DNA from: Methylobacterium sp.
GTDB lineage: Bacteria; Pseudomonadota; Alphaproteobacteria; Rhizobiales; Beijerinckiaceae
Assembly: GCA_020252645.1 (NCBI GenBank)
Contig: JADCCN010000002.1
Location: 310,001-374,000 of the forward strand
DNA: 64,000 bases
Reading direction: 5' to 3'
Shown here: positions 9,003 to 18,452 of the stretch, piece by piece
Position numbering within the stretch: position 1 is the stretch's first letter
Layout: each line of letters starts with the position of its first letter
Notes under the pieces: generated by a model
Databases searched by the model: none
What the model was told of the DNA's origin: nothing
Seen by the model: only the letters and a program-made list of their open reading frames with translations
Program-made: the position numbers and the translations under genes

Positions 9003-9106
9003 TAGAGCATGCTGTGAAAAAGTGAAATCCGGTTTTTCACAAAAAAGCATGCGATAATAACAAGATAAGAGCATGATGTGCTTCCGTCTGAACACAGCAT
9101 GCTCTA
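9003..9106 (-). repeat. 104-bp palindromic element, copy 1
   Basis: Read on the minus strand, this copy begins TAGAGCATGCTGTG and ends CACAGCATGCTCTA, perfect 14-bp terminal inverted repeats. Inside are two hairpins: one around CTTCCGTCTGAA and one made by GTGAAAAA pairing with TTTTTCAC. An AT-rich linker joins them. Its first three bases supply the TAG stop of the neighbouring FAD oxidoreductase gene. Removing the element with one TA restores ATC-TAA, a TAA stop. Confidence 0.92.
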
Positions 9107-10288
9107 GATCACGTTCCGTTCGAGCAGCGGCGTGTTCGTCAGCACGCGTTCGGGCGAGAGGTCCGCGAGGTCGAGGCTGGTGTAGCGCCCCTCCGTGATG
9201 AGTTCGGCCAGGCCGCGCCCCATGGCAGGGGCTTGTTGCAACCCGTGGCCGGAGAAACCACAGGCGATGAAGCCATTGGCAAGGCCCGGCACCCGGCCCA
9301 CCAGCGCGTTGTGGTCGAGCAGGTTCATGTCGTAATGCCCGGCCCAGGCACGTCCCGGACGGATCGCCTCGAAGGCGGGGATGCGCGTGGCGAGCGCGGG
9401 CCAGATCACTTCTTCGAACAGCGCCCAATCCACCTCGAAATCGGTTCCGTGATCGGTTTCATCGAGGTCATCCGGCGAATAGCCGGTGATATAGCCCTCG
9501 CCCTCGGGCCGCCACCACACGCCCGTCTTGTCGATGATGAGCGGATGGCGCGGCAAGGCCTCTTTGCAGGAGAAGCTGAAAACGCTGCGCTTCTTCGCGT
9601 AGACCGGCACGGGAAAACCCATGACGGCCGAAAGTGCGCGTGCGCCGGATGCGCCGGCGACATTGACCAAAGCTCCACAACCGATGCGGCTTCCATCCTC
9701 GAGGGTCACGCCGGTCACGCGGCCGCTCGCGATTTCCACGCCCGTGACCCGCCCCTTGCGATATTCGACTCCGAGCGAGCGCGCCTTCGCGCGGAAGGCC
9801 TGCATCAATCCATAGCCATCGAACCAGCCTTCGCCCGAAACACCGTAGGAGCCGATGGCGAGGTCGGATGTCTCGAGCCACGGGAAGGTCCGCTTCAGTT
9901 CGGCCGCATCCATCAGCGCGATATCGGCGCCCATCTCCCGCTGGATGGCGTTGTTCGCAGCGAAACCCTCGCGATGCGCTTCCTCGCCGAGATAGAGATA
10001 GCCGCCCTCATGCAGGCCCACGGTCGGGCGATCGCCATCCACGGCCAGAATTTCGCCGATGGCGTTGAGAAACGCGATACCATAGAGCGAAATCGCGATA
10101 TTCACGGGCTGGCTGAATTGCTGCCGGATGGAGCCGGCCGAGAGCGCCGAGGCCGAACGCTGGTAGGTCATATCCGGCTCGACCACCAGGACGCGGCCGG
10201 AAAAACCGGGATGCGCGGCGAGATGCCAGGCAGTGGAGGAGCCGATCACCGCCCCGCCGGCGATAACCACGTCATGATTCTCTGCCAT
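9104..10288 (-). CDS. FAD-dependent oxidoreductase (DAO family)
   Basis: A 394-residue flavoprotein of the glycine/D-amino-acid oxidase superfamily. The FAD-binding beta-alpha-beta motif is at the N-terminus (VVIAGGAVIGSSTAWHLA, residues about 6-23), followed by the ribose-binding acid VVEPD and the RSASALSAGSIRQQF segment typical of DAO proteins. The C-terminal flavin-contacting stretch reads ACGFSGHGLQQAPAMG. The enzyme should oxidise an amine or amino acid. The substrate cannot be read directly. It is divergent from an ALDH7-type semialdehyde dehydrogenase 95 bases away, which makes a pipecolate- or saccharopine-type oxidase in lysine catabolism attractive but inferred. The start at 10288 (MAENHDVV) is preferred over 10318 because the FAD motif then lies at a normal distance. 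Confidence 0.85.
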   Translation of the reverse strand: MAENHDVVIAGGAVIGSSTAWHLAAHPGFSGRVLVVEPDMTYQRSASALSAGSIRQQFSQPVNIAISLYGIAFLNAIGEILAVDGDRPTVGLHEGGYLYLGEEAHREGFAANNAIQREMGADIALMDAAELKRTFPWLETSDLAIGSYGVSGEGWFDGYGLMQAFRAKARSLGVEYRKGRVTGVEIASGRVTGVTLEDGSRIGCGALVNVAGASGARALSAVMGFPVPVYAKKRSVFSFSCKEALPRHPLIIDKTGVWWRPEGEGYITGYSPDDLDETDHGTDFEVDWALFEEVIWPALATRIPAFEAIRPGRAWAGHYDMNLLDHNALVGRVPGLANGFIACGFSGHGLQQAPAMGRGLAELITEGRYTSLDLADLSPERVLTNTPLLERNVI

Positions 10289-10383
10289 TCGCCTTCCCGC
10301 CGCCCTCGCAACCGCCACAAAGCTTCGCTAGCTTATCGGCCAATCCAGCAGCGCGCCCGGCCTGAGGCGCGCCCATCCATGGA

Positions 10384-11958
<1,575 letters not shown>

Positions 11959-12410
11959 GGCGCGCTGGCTCGACACCGCCCGGTCCTCCCGCGCCTCGAA
12001 GATCAAGACCGCCATTCGCCGCCCTGATGCCCGGTGCCTTGCGCCAGCTGAAGGTGCCCGGGGCGGGTGCGGCTGTCGCCCAGGTGCTCGTTGCCGTTGA
12101 TGAAGCGCGTGGCGATAGGCCCGGTTGTCCCAGGCCAGAGGACCGGCGTGCCGAAGTTTGCCCGCCCGCGCATGGCTTCGATCAGCCCGGCGGGCTTGGG
12201 CGGAGAGCCGGGAACCCGTTTCATGACGCCCCGCGCCCGGATTTCCCGGATCGGGAGACCCGCCGCGCCGCCGATAGCGAGGTTGATGATCCTGCGCGCC
12301 GAAGGAACGGCGAGCCTCCGCGCGGAATGATGGGTTCACTCGGCTTTGTCATTTGACACGGCGTGGTTGGCCGGGCTCTCTCCGGGAAGTGTTTTCACGG
12401 AAAATCGCGC
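11959..12410. other. 450-bp region without a confirmed gene; possible decayed gene
   Basis: A minus-strand open stretch at 12003-12224 starts MKRVPGSPPKPAGLIEAMRG and continues upstream without a break to about 12320, but I recognise no family and see no good ribosome-binding site. A second minus frame starts near 12350 (MTKPSEPIIPRGG) and closes after about 43 codons. Two adjacent frames of this kind, each short, would fit a frameshifted relic. No hairpin, RNA gene or repeat seen elsewhere in the window is present. Confidence 0.35.
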
Positions 12411-13220
12411 GTGACCACGGCCGAACCTTTCCTTCCCGCTCCGCCGGTGACCACGACCGATGTGCTGAAGGCCACGGCACTTCTGCTCATCCTTGTCGAC
12501 CATGTCGGGCATTTCCTCGCGGATGAATGGGCGATCCTGCGCGTCATCGGGCGGCTTGGCGTCCCGATCTTCTTCTTCCTCATCGGCTTTGCCCGCAGGC
12601 AGGAGATCCCGTGGAGCTGGCTGGCGCTCGGCATCTTGCTCACGGGCGTGGATTATCTCTGGCTCGGCGCGCTGGAGGATGTGCAATTGAACATCCTTTT
12701 CAACTTCGCCCTCATCCGTCTTGCCCTGCCGATCGTGGAGCGGTTCATCGAGCGAAGCTTCCTGCGGCTGGCGCTTCTGCTTCTTGGCTGTGCCCTGCTG
12801 ATGCCGCTCGTCAATCCGTGGCTCGAATATGGTGCGGAGGGCTGGCTTTTCGCGGCATTCGGGCTGATGCATCGCAAGGTGCTGGCCGATGCCTCCGTTG
12901 GGCCCTTGCGTGATTTCGCTGCTTTGGTCGCCTTCGCGGTCTATGCCGTGGTGGAGCAGCGGGATTATGGTTTCGGCCTTCTGAACACGGTGCTTCTGGT
13001 GCTGGGGCTCGGCGCCATTGCGATGATCCTCCGGGATTTCCGGCGCGGGGATTCAAGGTTCCAGCCTCCGTCCGGCCTGCGACGGGCCTTGCGGTTCTGC
13101 GGGCGGCACAGCCTCGAAATCTATGCCGCGCAGATCGTGCTGCTTGCGGCGCTCGGCAGCTTGTGGTCCACCGACGGCGAGGACACCGAAACCGGGGATG
13201 CCGATGACCAGGCCGCTTGA
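12411..13220 (+). CDS. TraX-like multi-pass membrane protein
   Basis: A 269-residue protein with about eight hydrophobic segments. The opening TTTDVLKATALLLILVDHVGHFL followed by LRVIGRLGVPIFFFLIGFA is the TraX (COG/TIGR family) and acyltransferase-3-like signature: an Asp-His pair in TM1 and the R-x-G-R-x-x-x-P motif before TM2. TraX N-acetylates F-pilin in the F plasmid, while chromosomal homologues have unknown acyl acceptors. Start: GTG at 12411 (VTTAEPF), because upstream codons lack similarity; no strong ribosome-binding site is seen. Its 3' end overlaps the next gene, a class III CoA-transferase, by 17 bases, so the two are probably translated together. No conjugation genes are near. 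Confidence 0.75.
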   Translation: MTTAEPFLPAPPVTTTDVLKATALLLILVDHVGHFLADEWAILRVIGRLGVPIFFFLIGFARRQEIPWSWLALGILLTGVDYLWLGALEDVQLNILFNFALIRLALPIVERFIERSFLRLALLLLGCALLMPLVNPWLEYGAEGWLFAAFGLMHRKVLADASVGPLRDFAALVAFAVYAVVEQRDYGFGLLNTVLLVLGLGAIAMILRDFRRGDSRFQPPSGLRRALRFCGRHSLEIYAAQIVLLAALGSLWSTDGEDTETGDADDQAA

Positions 13221-14391
13221 GGGATTGAAGGTTCTCGAACTTGCGCGCATTCTCGCCGGGCCCTGGGTGGGGCAGACCCTGGCCGATCTCGGCGCGGATG
13301 TCGTGAAGGTCGAGCGCAAGGGCGCGGGAGACGATACGCGCGCCTGGGGCCCGCCCTTCGTGGCAAAGGCCGGCGGCGGCGACCTCGGCGCGGCCTATTT
13401 CCACGCCTGCAACCGAGGCAAGCGCTCCATCGAGGCGGATTTCGAGAACCCCGGTGATATCGCGATGATCCGCGATCTCGTGCGCGCGGCCGATGTCGTG
13501 GTCGAGAATTTCAAGGTCGGCGGCCTCGCGAAATACGGGCTCGACGCGGAAAGCCTGCGCAAGCTGAAGCCAGCGCTCATCTATACCTCCATCACCGGTT
13601 TTGGGCAGGACGGGCCCTATGCGGCCCGCGCGGGCTATGATTTCCTGATCCAGGGAATGGCCGGCGCGATGGACATCACCGGCCAGCCCGAGGGACAACC
13701 GACCAAGGCCGGCTACGCGACCGCTGACATCTTCACCGGGATGTATGCGAGCGTCGCGATCCTCGCCGCCCTGCGCCGGCGCGATGCCACGGGCGAGGGC
13801 GCCACGATCGATTGTGCTTTGCTCGACAGCCAGATCGCGGTGCTCGGCAATCAGGCGCTGAATTATCTCGTTTCGGGCAAGACGCCGAAACGCCTCGGCA
13901 ATGCCCACCCGAACATCGTGCCCTATGAGGTGTTTCCGGTCGCGGATGGCTACATCATCATCGCGAGCGGCAATGACGGGCAATATCGCAAGCTCTGCGC
14001 GGCGATCGGCGGGGAAGAACTCGCCACGCACCCGGATTATGCCACCAATCGCGATCGCGTCGAGAAACGCGCGACCCTCGTGCCGCTGATTTCCGCGCTG
14101 ACGGCGAAAATCCCCAAGGTGGAGATCCTGGCGCGGCTCGAGGCGGCGGGCGTGCCGGCCGGGCCGATCAACGATCTCGGCGAGGTCTTCGCCGACCCGC
14201 AGGTCATGCATCGCGGCGTGCGCGTGAGCCTTCCGAACCCCGAGGCCGAAGCCGGTTTCGTGCCCTCGGTTCGTTCGGCGTTTCTGCTCGACGGCGAACC
14301 GCAGGTCTCGCCGCGCCACGCCCCCGGCCTGGGGCAGCATACGTCAGAAATATTGGCCGATCCGAACTGGAACTCCCGCAAACAGGGCTGA
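13204..14391 (+). CDS. CaiB/BaiF class III CoA-transferase
   Basis: A 395-residue protein beginning MTRPLEGLKVLELARILAGP, the standard opening of family III CoA-transferases (CaiB, formyl-CoA transferase). These move CoA between acyl groups through an aspartyl-CoA mixed anhydride. DLGADVVKVERKGAGDDTR, SIEADF, VVENFKVGGLAKYGLD, ITGFGQDGPYAARAGYDFLIQ and MDITGQPEG all fit; the catalytic Asp is most likely the one in GYDFLIQ. ATG 13198 would add MP. It overlaps the upstream TraX-like gene and is followed two bases later by a ThDP-dependent enzyme gene. The acyl substrate is unknown. Confidence 0.9.
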   Translation: MTRPLEGLKVLELARILAGPWVGQTLADLGADVVKVERKGAGDDTRAWGPPFVAKAGGGDLGAAYFHACNRGKRSIEADFENPGDIAMIRDLVRAADVVVENFKVGGLAKYGLDAESLRKLKPALIYTSITGFGQDGPYAARAGYDFLIQGMAGAMDITGQPEGQPTKAGYATADIFTGMYASVAILAALRRRDATGEGATIDCALLDSQIAVLGNQALNYLVSGKTPKRLGNAHPNIVPYEVFPVADGYIIIASGNDGQYRKLCAAIGGEELATHPDYATNRDRVEKRATLVPLISALTAKIPKVEILARLEAAGVPAGPINDLGEVFADPQVMHRGVRVSLPNPEAEAGFVPSVRSAFLLDGEPQVSPRHAPGLGQHTSEILADPNWNSRKQG

Positions 14392-14393
14392 TC

Positions 14394-16061
14394 ATGACCG
14401 CCATCGCTCCCCGCCGCGCCGCGGATATTCTCGTGGCGCAACTCATCCGCCAGCAGGTGACGGACATTTTCTGCGTGCCCGGCGAGAGCTATCTTGCCGT
14501 GCTCGACAGCCTGCATGATGCTTCCATTCGCGTCACGGTCTGCCGGCAGGAGGGCGGGGCCTGCATGATGGCGGATGCGCTGGGCCGCCTCACGGGCCGG
14601 CCGGGCATCTGCTTCGTCACGCGCGGTCCCGGCGCGCTCAATGCCGCGCCGGCGATCCATATCGCGCATCAGGATTCGATCCCGCTCATTCTGTTCGTGG
14701 GACAGATCGAGCGCGCGGCGCGCGAGCGTGGCGCGTTTCAGGAACTCGATTACCGCGATGTCTTCGGCTCCATGACCAAATGGACCACCGAGATCGACGA
14801 TTCCCGGCGCATCCCCGAGATCATCCATCGGGCTTTCCATGTCGCCATGTCCGGCCGCAAGGGCCCGGTGGTGATCGCACTGCCGGAGGACATGCTGACC
14901 GAGATGGCGGCGGTCGCCGATGCGCCCTTCGTGGAGCCGCTGGAAACCCACCCGTCGCTCTCGCAGATGGCGCAGCTCCAGAAGCGTCTCTGGGCCGCGA
15001 GGAAGCCGATCGTGATTGCCGGCGGCACGGGCTGGAGCCGGCAGGCGGTGGATCGCCTCGTGCGCTTTGCGGAAGCCTTCGACCTGCCGGTCTCGAATTC
15101 CTTCCGCCGGCAGATGATCTTCCCGGAACGGCATCCGAACTATGGCGGCAATCTCGGCATCGGGCCGAACCCGCCGCTGCTGAAATACATCCGGGAGGCG
15201 GATCTCATCCTCGCGATCGGCGCGCGCCTCGGCGAGATGCCCTCGCAGGGTTATTCGCTGCTGGACATTCCGGGCGACGGCGAAAGGCTCATCCATGTCC
15301 ATGCGGGTTCGGATGAACTCGGGCGCGTCTATGCGACGAATTTGCCCATCCATGCGAGCATGGAAGCCTTCGCGGCCGCGCTGCAGACCCTTCAGCCGCC
15401 AAAGGAAAGGCCCTGGGCCGAGGCCCGCGCCGCGCTTCATGCGGAATATCGCCAATGGACCGAGGTGCCGACGAACATTCCCGGCACGCTTCAGATGGGC
15501 GCGGTGATGGCCTATCTGCGCGATTATCTCCCGGCGGATTCCGTGCTCTGCAACGGCGCGGGGAACTACGCGACCTGGCTCCACCGCTATTTCATGTTCA
15601 ACGGCTACGCGACGCAGGCCGCGCCCACCTCGGGCTCGATGGGCTACGGCGTGCCGGCGGCGGTGGGCGTGAAGCGCGCCTTTCCGGAAAAGACCGTCGT
15701 CGCCTTCGCAGGCGATGGCTGTTTCCTGATGAACGGGCAGGATTTCGCGACCGCCGTGCAATATGATCTGGCCGTCCTCGTGCTCGTCATCGATAATCGG
15801 ATGTATGGCACCATCCGCATGCATCAGGAGCGGGAATTCCCCGGCCGTGTCTCGGCGACGGAGCTGAGAAACCCGGATTTCGCCGCCTATGCGCGCGCTT
15901 TCGGCGGGCATGGCGAGCGCGTGGAGCGGACCGAGGAGTTCATTCCCGCTTTCGAACGCGCCCGTGCCTCCGGCAAGCCGGCGATCCTGCATCTCCTGAT
16001 CGACCCGGAGGCCATCACCCCGACCACGACCATCACCGCCATCCGCAAACAGGCGCGCTGA
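14394..16061 (+). CDS. Thiamine diphosphate-dependent enzyme (acetolactate synthase-like)
   Basis: A 555-residue protein with the three-domain ThDP layout. The N-terminal PYR domain carries the cofactor-activating Glu in TVCRQEGGACMMADALGR. A middle domain (about residues 195-330) follows, and the C-terminal PP domain has the metal/diphosphate motif FAGDGCFLMNGQDFATAV ending in VIDNRMYGTIR. It belongs to the broad acetolactate synthase-like group. No small regulatory subunit gene is adjacent, so it is probably not the biosynthetic IlvB. It also does not show the oxalyl-CoA decarboxylase version of the GDG loop as I remember it. The two-base gap to the class III CoA-transferase suggests one pathway handling a 2-oxo acid or acyl-CoA. 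Confidence 0.85.
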   Translation: MTAIAPRRAADILVAQLIRQQVTDIFCVPGESYLAVLDSLHDASIRVTVCRQEGGACMMADALGRLTGRPGICFVTRGPGALNAAPAIHIAHQDSIPLILFVGQIERAARERGAFQELDYRDVFGSMTKWTTEIDDSRRIPEIIHRAFHVAMSGRKGPVVIALPEDMLTEMAAVADAPFVEPLETHPSLSQMAQLQKRLWAARKPIVIAGGTGWSRQAVDRLVRFAEAFDLPVSNSFRRQMIFPERHPNYGGNLGIGPNPPLLKYIREADLILAIGARLGEMPSQGYSLLDIPGDGERLIHVHAGSDELGRVYATNLPIHASMEAFAAALQTLQPPKERPWAEARAALHAEYRQWTEVPTNIPGTLQMGAVMAYLRDYLPADSVLCNGAGNYATWLHRYFMFNGYATQAAPTSGSMGYGVPAAVGVKRAFPEKTVVAFAGDGCFLMNGQDFATAVQYDLAVLVLVIDNRMYGTIRMHQEREFPGRVSATELRNPDFAAYARAFGGHGERVERTEEFIPAFERARASGKPAILHLLIDPEAITPTTTITAIRKQAR

Positions 16062-16160
16062 GTGAAATTCCCGAGGCCTGCCCCAGAAATGGCCGCAATT
16101 CGGACCTAGCTTCAGGGGGTTTCCTCGGAATTAACGAGAGGTCAAGCCGATTGGCCCATT

Positions 16161-18347
16161 ATGTCGGTCCGTCGGCTTCTTCCGTTCGAAGAGGTTTGGA
16201 AGGCGGGGGCTCAAGGTCCGGATATGGCCAGAGGGCGGGCAGGCGGTTCGCGGCGCGAACCACGCTTCGAGGATGAACAAGGCTATGCCTCGGGCGAGCT
16301 TCGGCTCGCGCCGGAGGATCGTGGCCGCCGGACAAGCCGTCGTCCCGAGCCGCCGCAGGATGACGAGCCGCCGCGCAGGGGGCGCGACCGGCATCGCCGA
16401 GGCAAGGGTCGGCGCGGCTTTTTCGGCACGATCTTCTACTGGAGCCTGACCCTCATGCTGTGGGGCGCCATCGCGCTTACCGGCATCATCGGCTATTTCG
16501 CGATGAAATTGCCGCCGATCGACCAGCTCGCTGTGCCGAAGCGCCCGCCCAATGTGGCGATCCTCGCAGCCGATGGCACGCTCATCGCCAATCGCGGCGA
16601 GACGGGCGGCGCCAACGTGCCCTTCGGCGAATTGCCGCGCTACCTGCCGATGGCCTTCGTTTCCATCGAGGACCGGCGATTCTACTCGCATTTCGGCATC
16701 GATCCCGTGGGTCTCGCGCGCGCCGTGGTGCGCAACGCGAGTTCGGGCCGCGCGGCGGAGGGGGGCTCCACCCTCACCCAGCAGCTCGCGAAGAACCTCT
16801 TTCTCACGCAGGAGCGCACGCTTTCGCGCAAGATCCAGGAAGCTTTGCTCTCGATCTGGCTGGAACGGAACTATTCGAAGGACCAGATCCTCGAACTCTA
16901 CATGAACCGCGTCTATTTCGGCTCCGGCGCCTATGGCGTGGAAGCGGCCTCGCAGCGCTATTTCGGCAAGAGCGCGCGGGCGCTCACCCTTGGCGAGGCG
17001 GCCGTGCTCGCCGGCCTCGTACAGAGCCCCTCGCGCCTTGCGCCGAACCGCAACCCGGAAGGCGCGGCCGAGCGTGCCGCCCTCGTGCTCGCCAAGATGG
17101 TGGAACAGGGCCACGCGACGCCGGAGATGGCAAAGCTCGCCAGGACCAACACCACCGAAGCGCGCAAACGGGCGCGGCCCGGCGCCGGCAACTACGTGGC
17201 GGACTGGGTGATGGACGTGCTCGACGACCATATCGGCACCATCGACCGAGACATCGTTGTGAAAACCACGATCGATCCGCGCCTGCAGGGCCTCGCCGAG
17301 AAGGTGGTCGCCACCGAATTCGAGCAGAAGCGCCTGAAGCTGGCCGTCGACCAGATCGCGATGGTCGCCATGAGCCCCGATGGCGCGGTGCGCGCGCTGG
17401 TGGGCGGGCGCGATTATGCGCAGAGCCAGTTCAACCGCGCGGTGATGGCGCGGCGCCAGCCGGGTTCCAGTTTCAAGCCCTTCGTCTATCTCGCGGCTCT
17501 CGAGAAAGGCCTCACGCCGGATACCATCCGCGAGGATGGCCCGGTGAACATCAAGGGCTGGAAGCCGGAGAACTACACGCGCGAGTATTTCGGCAACGTG
17601 ACACTCCAGCAGGCACTGGCCATGTCGCTGAACACGATTCCGGCCAAGCTCATCATGGAGATCGGGCCGCGCACGGTGGCGCGCACGGCGCAACGGCTCG
17701 GTATTTCCTCCGGCCTCCGGGCGGATGCATCACTGGCGCTCGGCACCTCGGAAGTCACGCCGATGGAGATGACCACCGCCTATGCCGCCTTCGCGAATGG
17801 CGGCACCGGGGTCATTCCGCATGCGATCATCGAGGTGAAGGCGACCGATGGCACGCTGATCTATCGGCGCCAGCCGCAGAATCTGGGCCAGGTTGCCGAG
17901 CCGGCAACCATCGGCGCGCTGAACCGCATGATGCGCGAGACGCTGGTTTCAGGCACGGCCCGCAAGTCGGATCTGCCGGGCTGGCAGGCCGCCGGCAAGA
18001 CCGGCACCACGCAGGAGCACAAGGATGCGTGGTTCTTGGGTTACACGGCGCATCTCGTCGCGGGCGTCTGGGTGGGCAACGACGAAGGCGAGTTGATGAG
18101 GAAGGTCACGGGTTCAGGCCTTCCGGCCGAACTCTGGGCCAGCTTCATGCGCGAGGCCCATGGCAAGGTTCAGCCGCAGCCGCTGCCGGGCCTCAACGAA
18201 GGCGGCTGGCTGGGCGTCGGCAATGGCACGCCGGTGCCACAGCAGCCGGCCGGCACGCGCCATGCGCCCGGCGGCGATTCCCCGATGCGGCTCGAGGGGC
18301 CGAGCACGCAGGAGCGCAGCCTGCTCTCGCGCCTGTTCGGCGGCTAG
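16161..18347 (+). CDS. Class A penicillin-binding protein (PBP1a-type)
   Basis: A 728-residue bifunctional peptidoglycan synthase. Residues 1-85 are cytoplasmic and very Arg-rich. A membrane anchor lies at about 88-113. A GT51 glycosyltransferase domain follows, with catalytic Glu170 in SIEDRRFYSHFGID and GGSTLTQQLAKN. The transpeptidase domain has Ser436-x-x-Lys439 (PGSSFKPF), SLN in AMSLNTIPAK, and KTGT in AAGKTGTTQEHKDAW. The tail after about 680 is Gly/Pro-rich and ends LLSRLFGG. It polymerises and cross-links glycan in the periplasm. ATG 16224 (MARGRAGG) is an alternative start that removes 21 residues; neither start has an ideal ribosome-binding site. The TAG stop is the first three bases of a 104-bp repeat copy. 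Confidence 0.93.
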   Translation: MSVRRLLPFEEVWKAGAQGPDMARGRAGGSRREPRFEDEQGYASGELRLAPEDRGRRTSRRPEPPQDDEPPRRGRDRHRRGKGRRGFFGTIFYWSLTLMLWGAIALTGIIGYFAMKLPPIDQLAVPKRPPNVAILAADGTLIANRGETGGANVPFGELPRYLPMAFVSIEDRRFYSHFGIDPVGLARAVVRNASSGRAAEGGSTLTQQLAKNLFLTQERTLSRKIQEALLSIWLERNYSKDQILELYMNRVYFGSGAYGVEAASQRYFGKSARALTLGEAAVLAGLVQSPSRLAPNRNPEGAAERAALVLAKMVEQGHATPEMAKLARTNTTEARKRARPGAGNYVADWVMDVLDDHIGTIDRDIVVKTTIDPRLQGLAEKVVATEFEQKRLKLAVDQIAMVAMSPDGAVRALVGGRDYAQSQFNRAVMARRQPGSSFKPFVYLAALEKGLTPDTIREDGPVNIKGWKPENYTREYFGNVTLQQALAMSLNTIPAKLIMEIGPRTVARTAQRLGISSGLRADASLALGTSEVTPMEMTTAYAAFANGGTGVIPHAIIEVKATDGTLIYRRQPQNLGQVAEPATIGALNRMMRETLVSGTARKSDLPGWQAAGKTGTTQEHKDAWFLGYTAHLVAGVWVGNDEGELMRKVTGSGLPAELWASFMREAHGKVQPQPLPGLNEGGWLGVGNGTPVPQQPAGTRHAPGGDSPMRLEGPSTQERSLLSRLFGG

Positions 18348-18449
18348 AGCATGAAGTGTTCAGACGGAAGCACATCCTGCTCTTATCTTATTGTTATAAC
18401 ATGCTTTTTTGTGAAAAACCGGATTCCACTTTTTCACAGCATGCCCTAA
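18345..18449 (+). repeat. 104-bp palindromic element, copy 2
   Basis: This plus-oriented copy starts TAGAGCATGAAGTG and ends CACAGCATGCCCTA. The terminal repeats differ at a few positions from the other copies, suggesting an older insertion. It lies exactly between the PBP and MFS genes. The left TA is part of the PBP stop codon, and reconstruction without the element gives GGC-TAA. Confidence 0.88.
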
Positions 18450-18452
18450 GGA

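Noticed and set aside
9003-9106. The palindromic repeats as a CRISPR array
   Set aside because: Copies are dispersed over the whole window, about 100 bp long, with no regular spacers and no cas genes nearby.
12411-13220. TraX as evidence of a conjugative element
   Set aside because: No relaxase, coupling protein, pilus or integration genes are present; chromosomal TraX-like proteins are common.
14037-15992. Long open frame on the minus strand (651 codons)
   Set aside because: It lies opposite a well-supported ThDP enzyme and CoA-transferase, is His/Arg/Glu-rich and has no family motif; typical antisense openness in GC-rich DNA.
14394-16061. Oxalyl-CoA decarboxylase paired with formyl-CoA transferase
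   Set aside because: The ThDP loop (FAGDGCFLMNGQ) and the following region look like the general acetolactate synthase group, not the decarboxylase version, so oxalate breakdown is not supported.
16131-17693. Long minus-strand open frame opposite the PBP gene
   Set aside because: Low-complexity Arg/His/Glu composition, while the plus strand has all class A PBP catalytic motifs.
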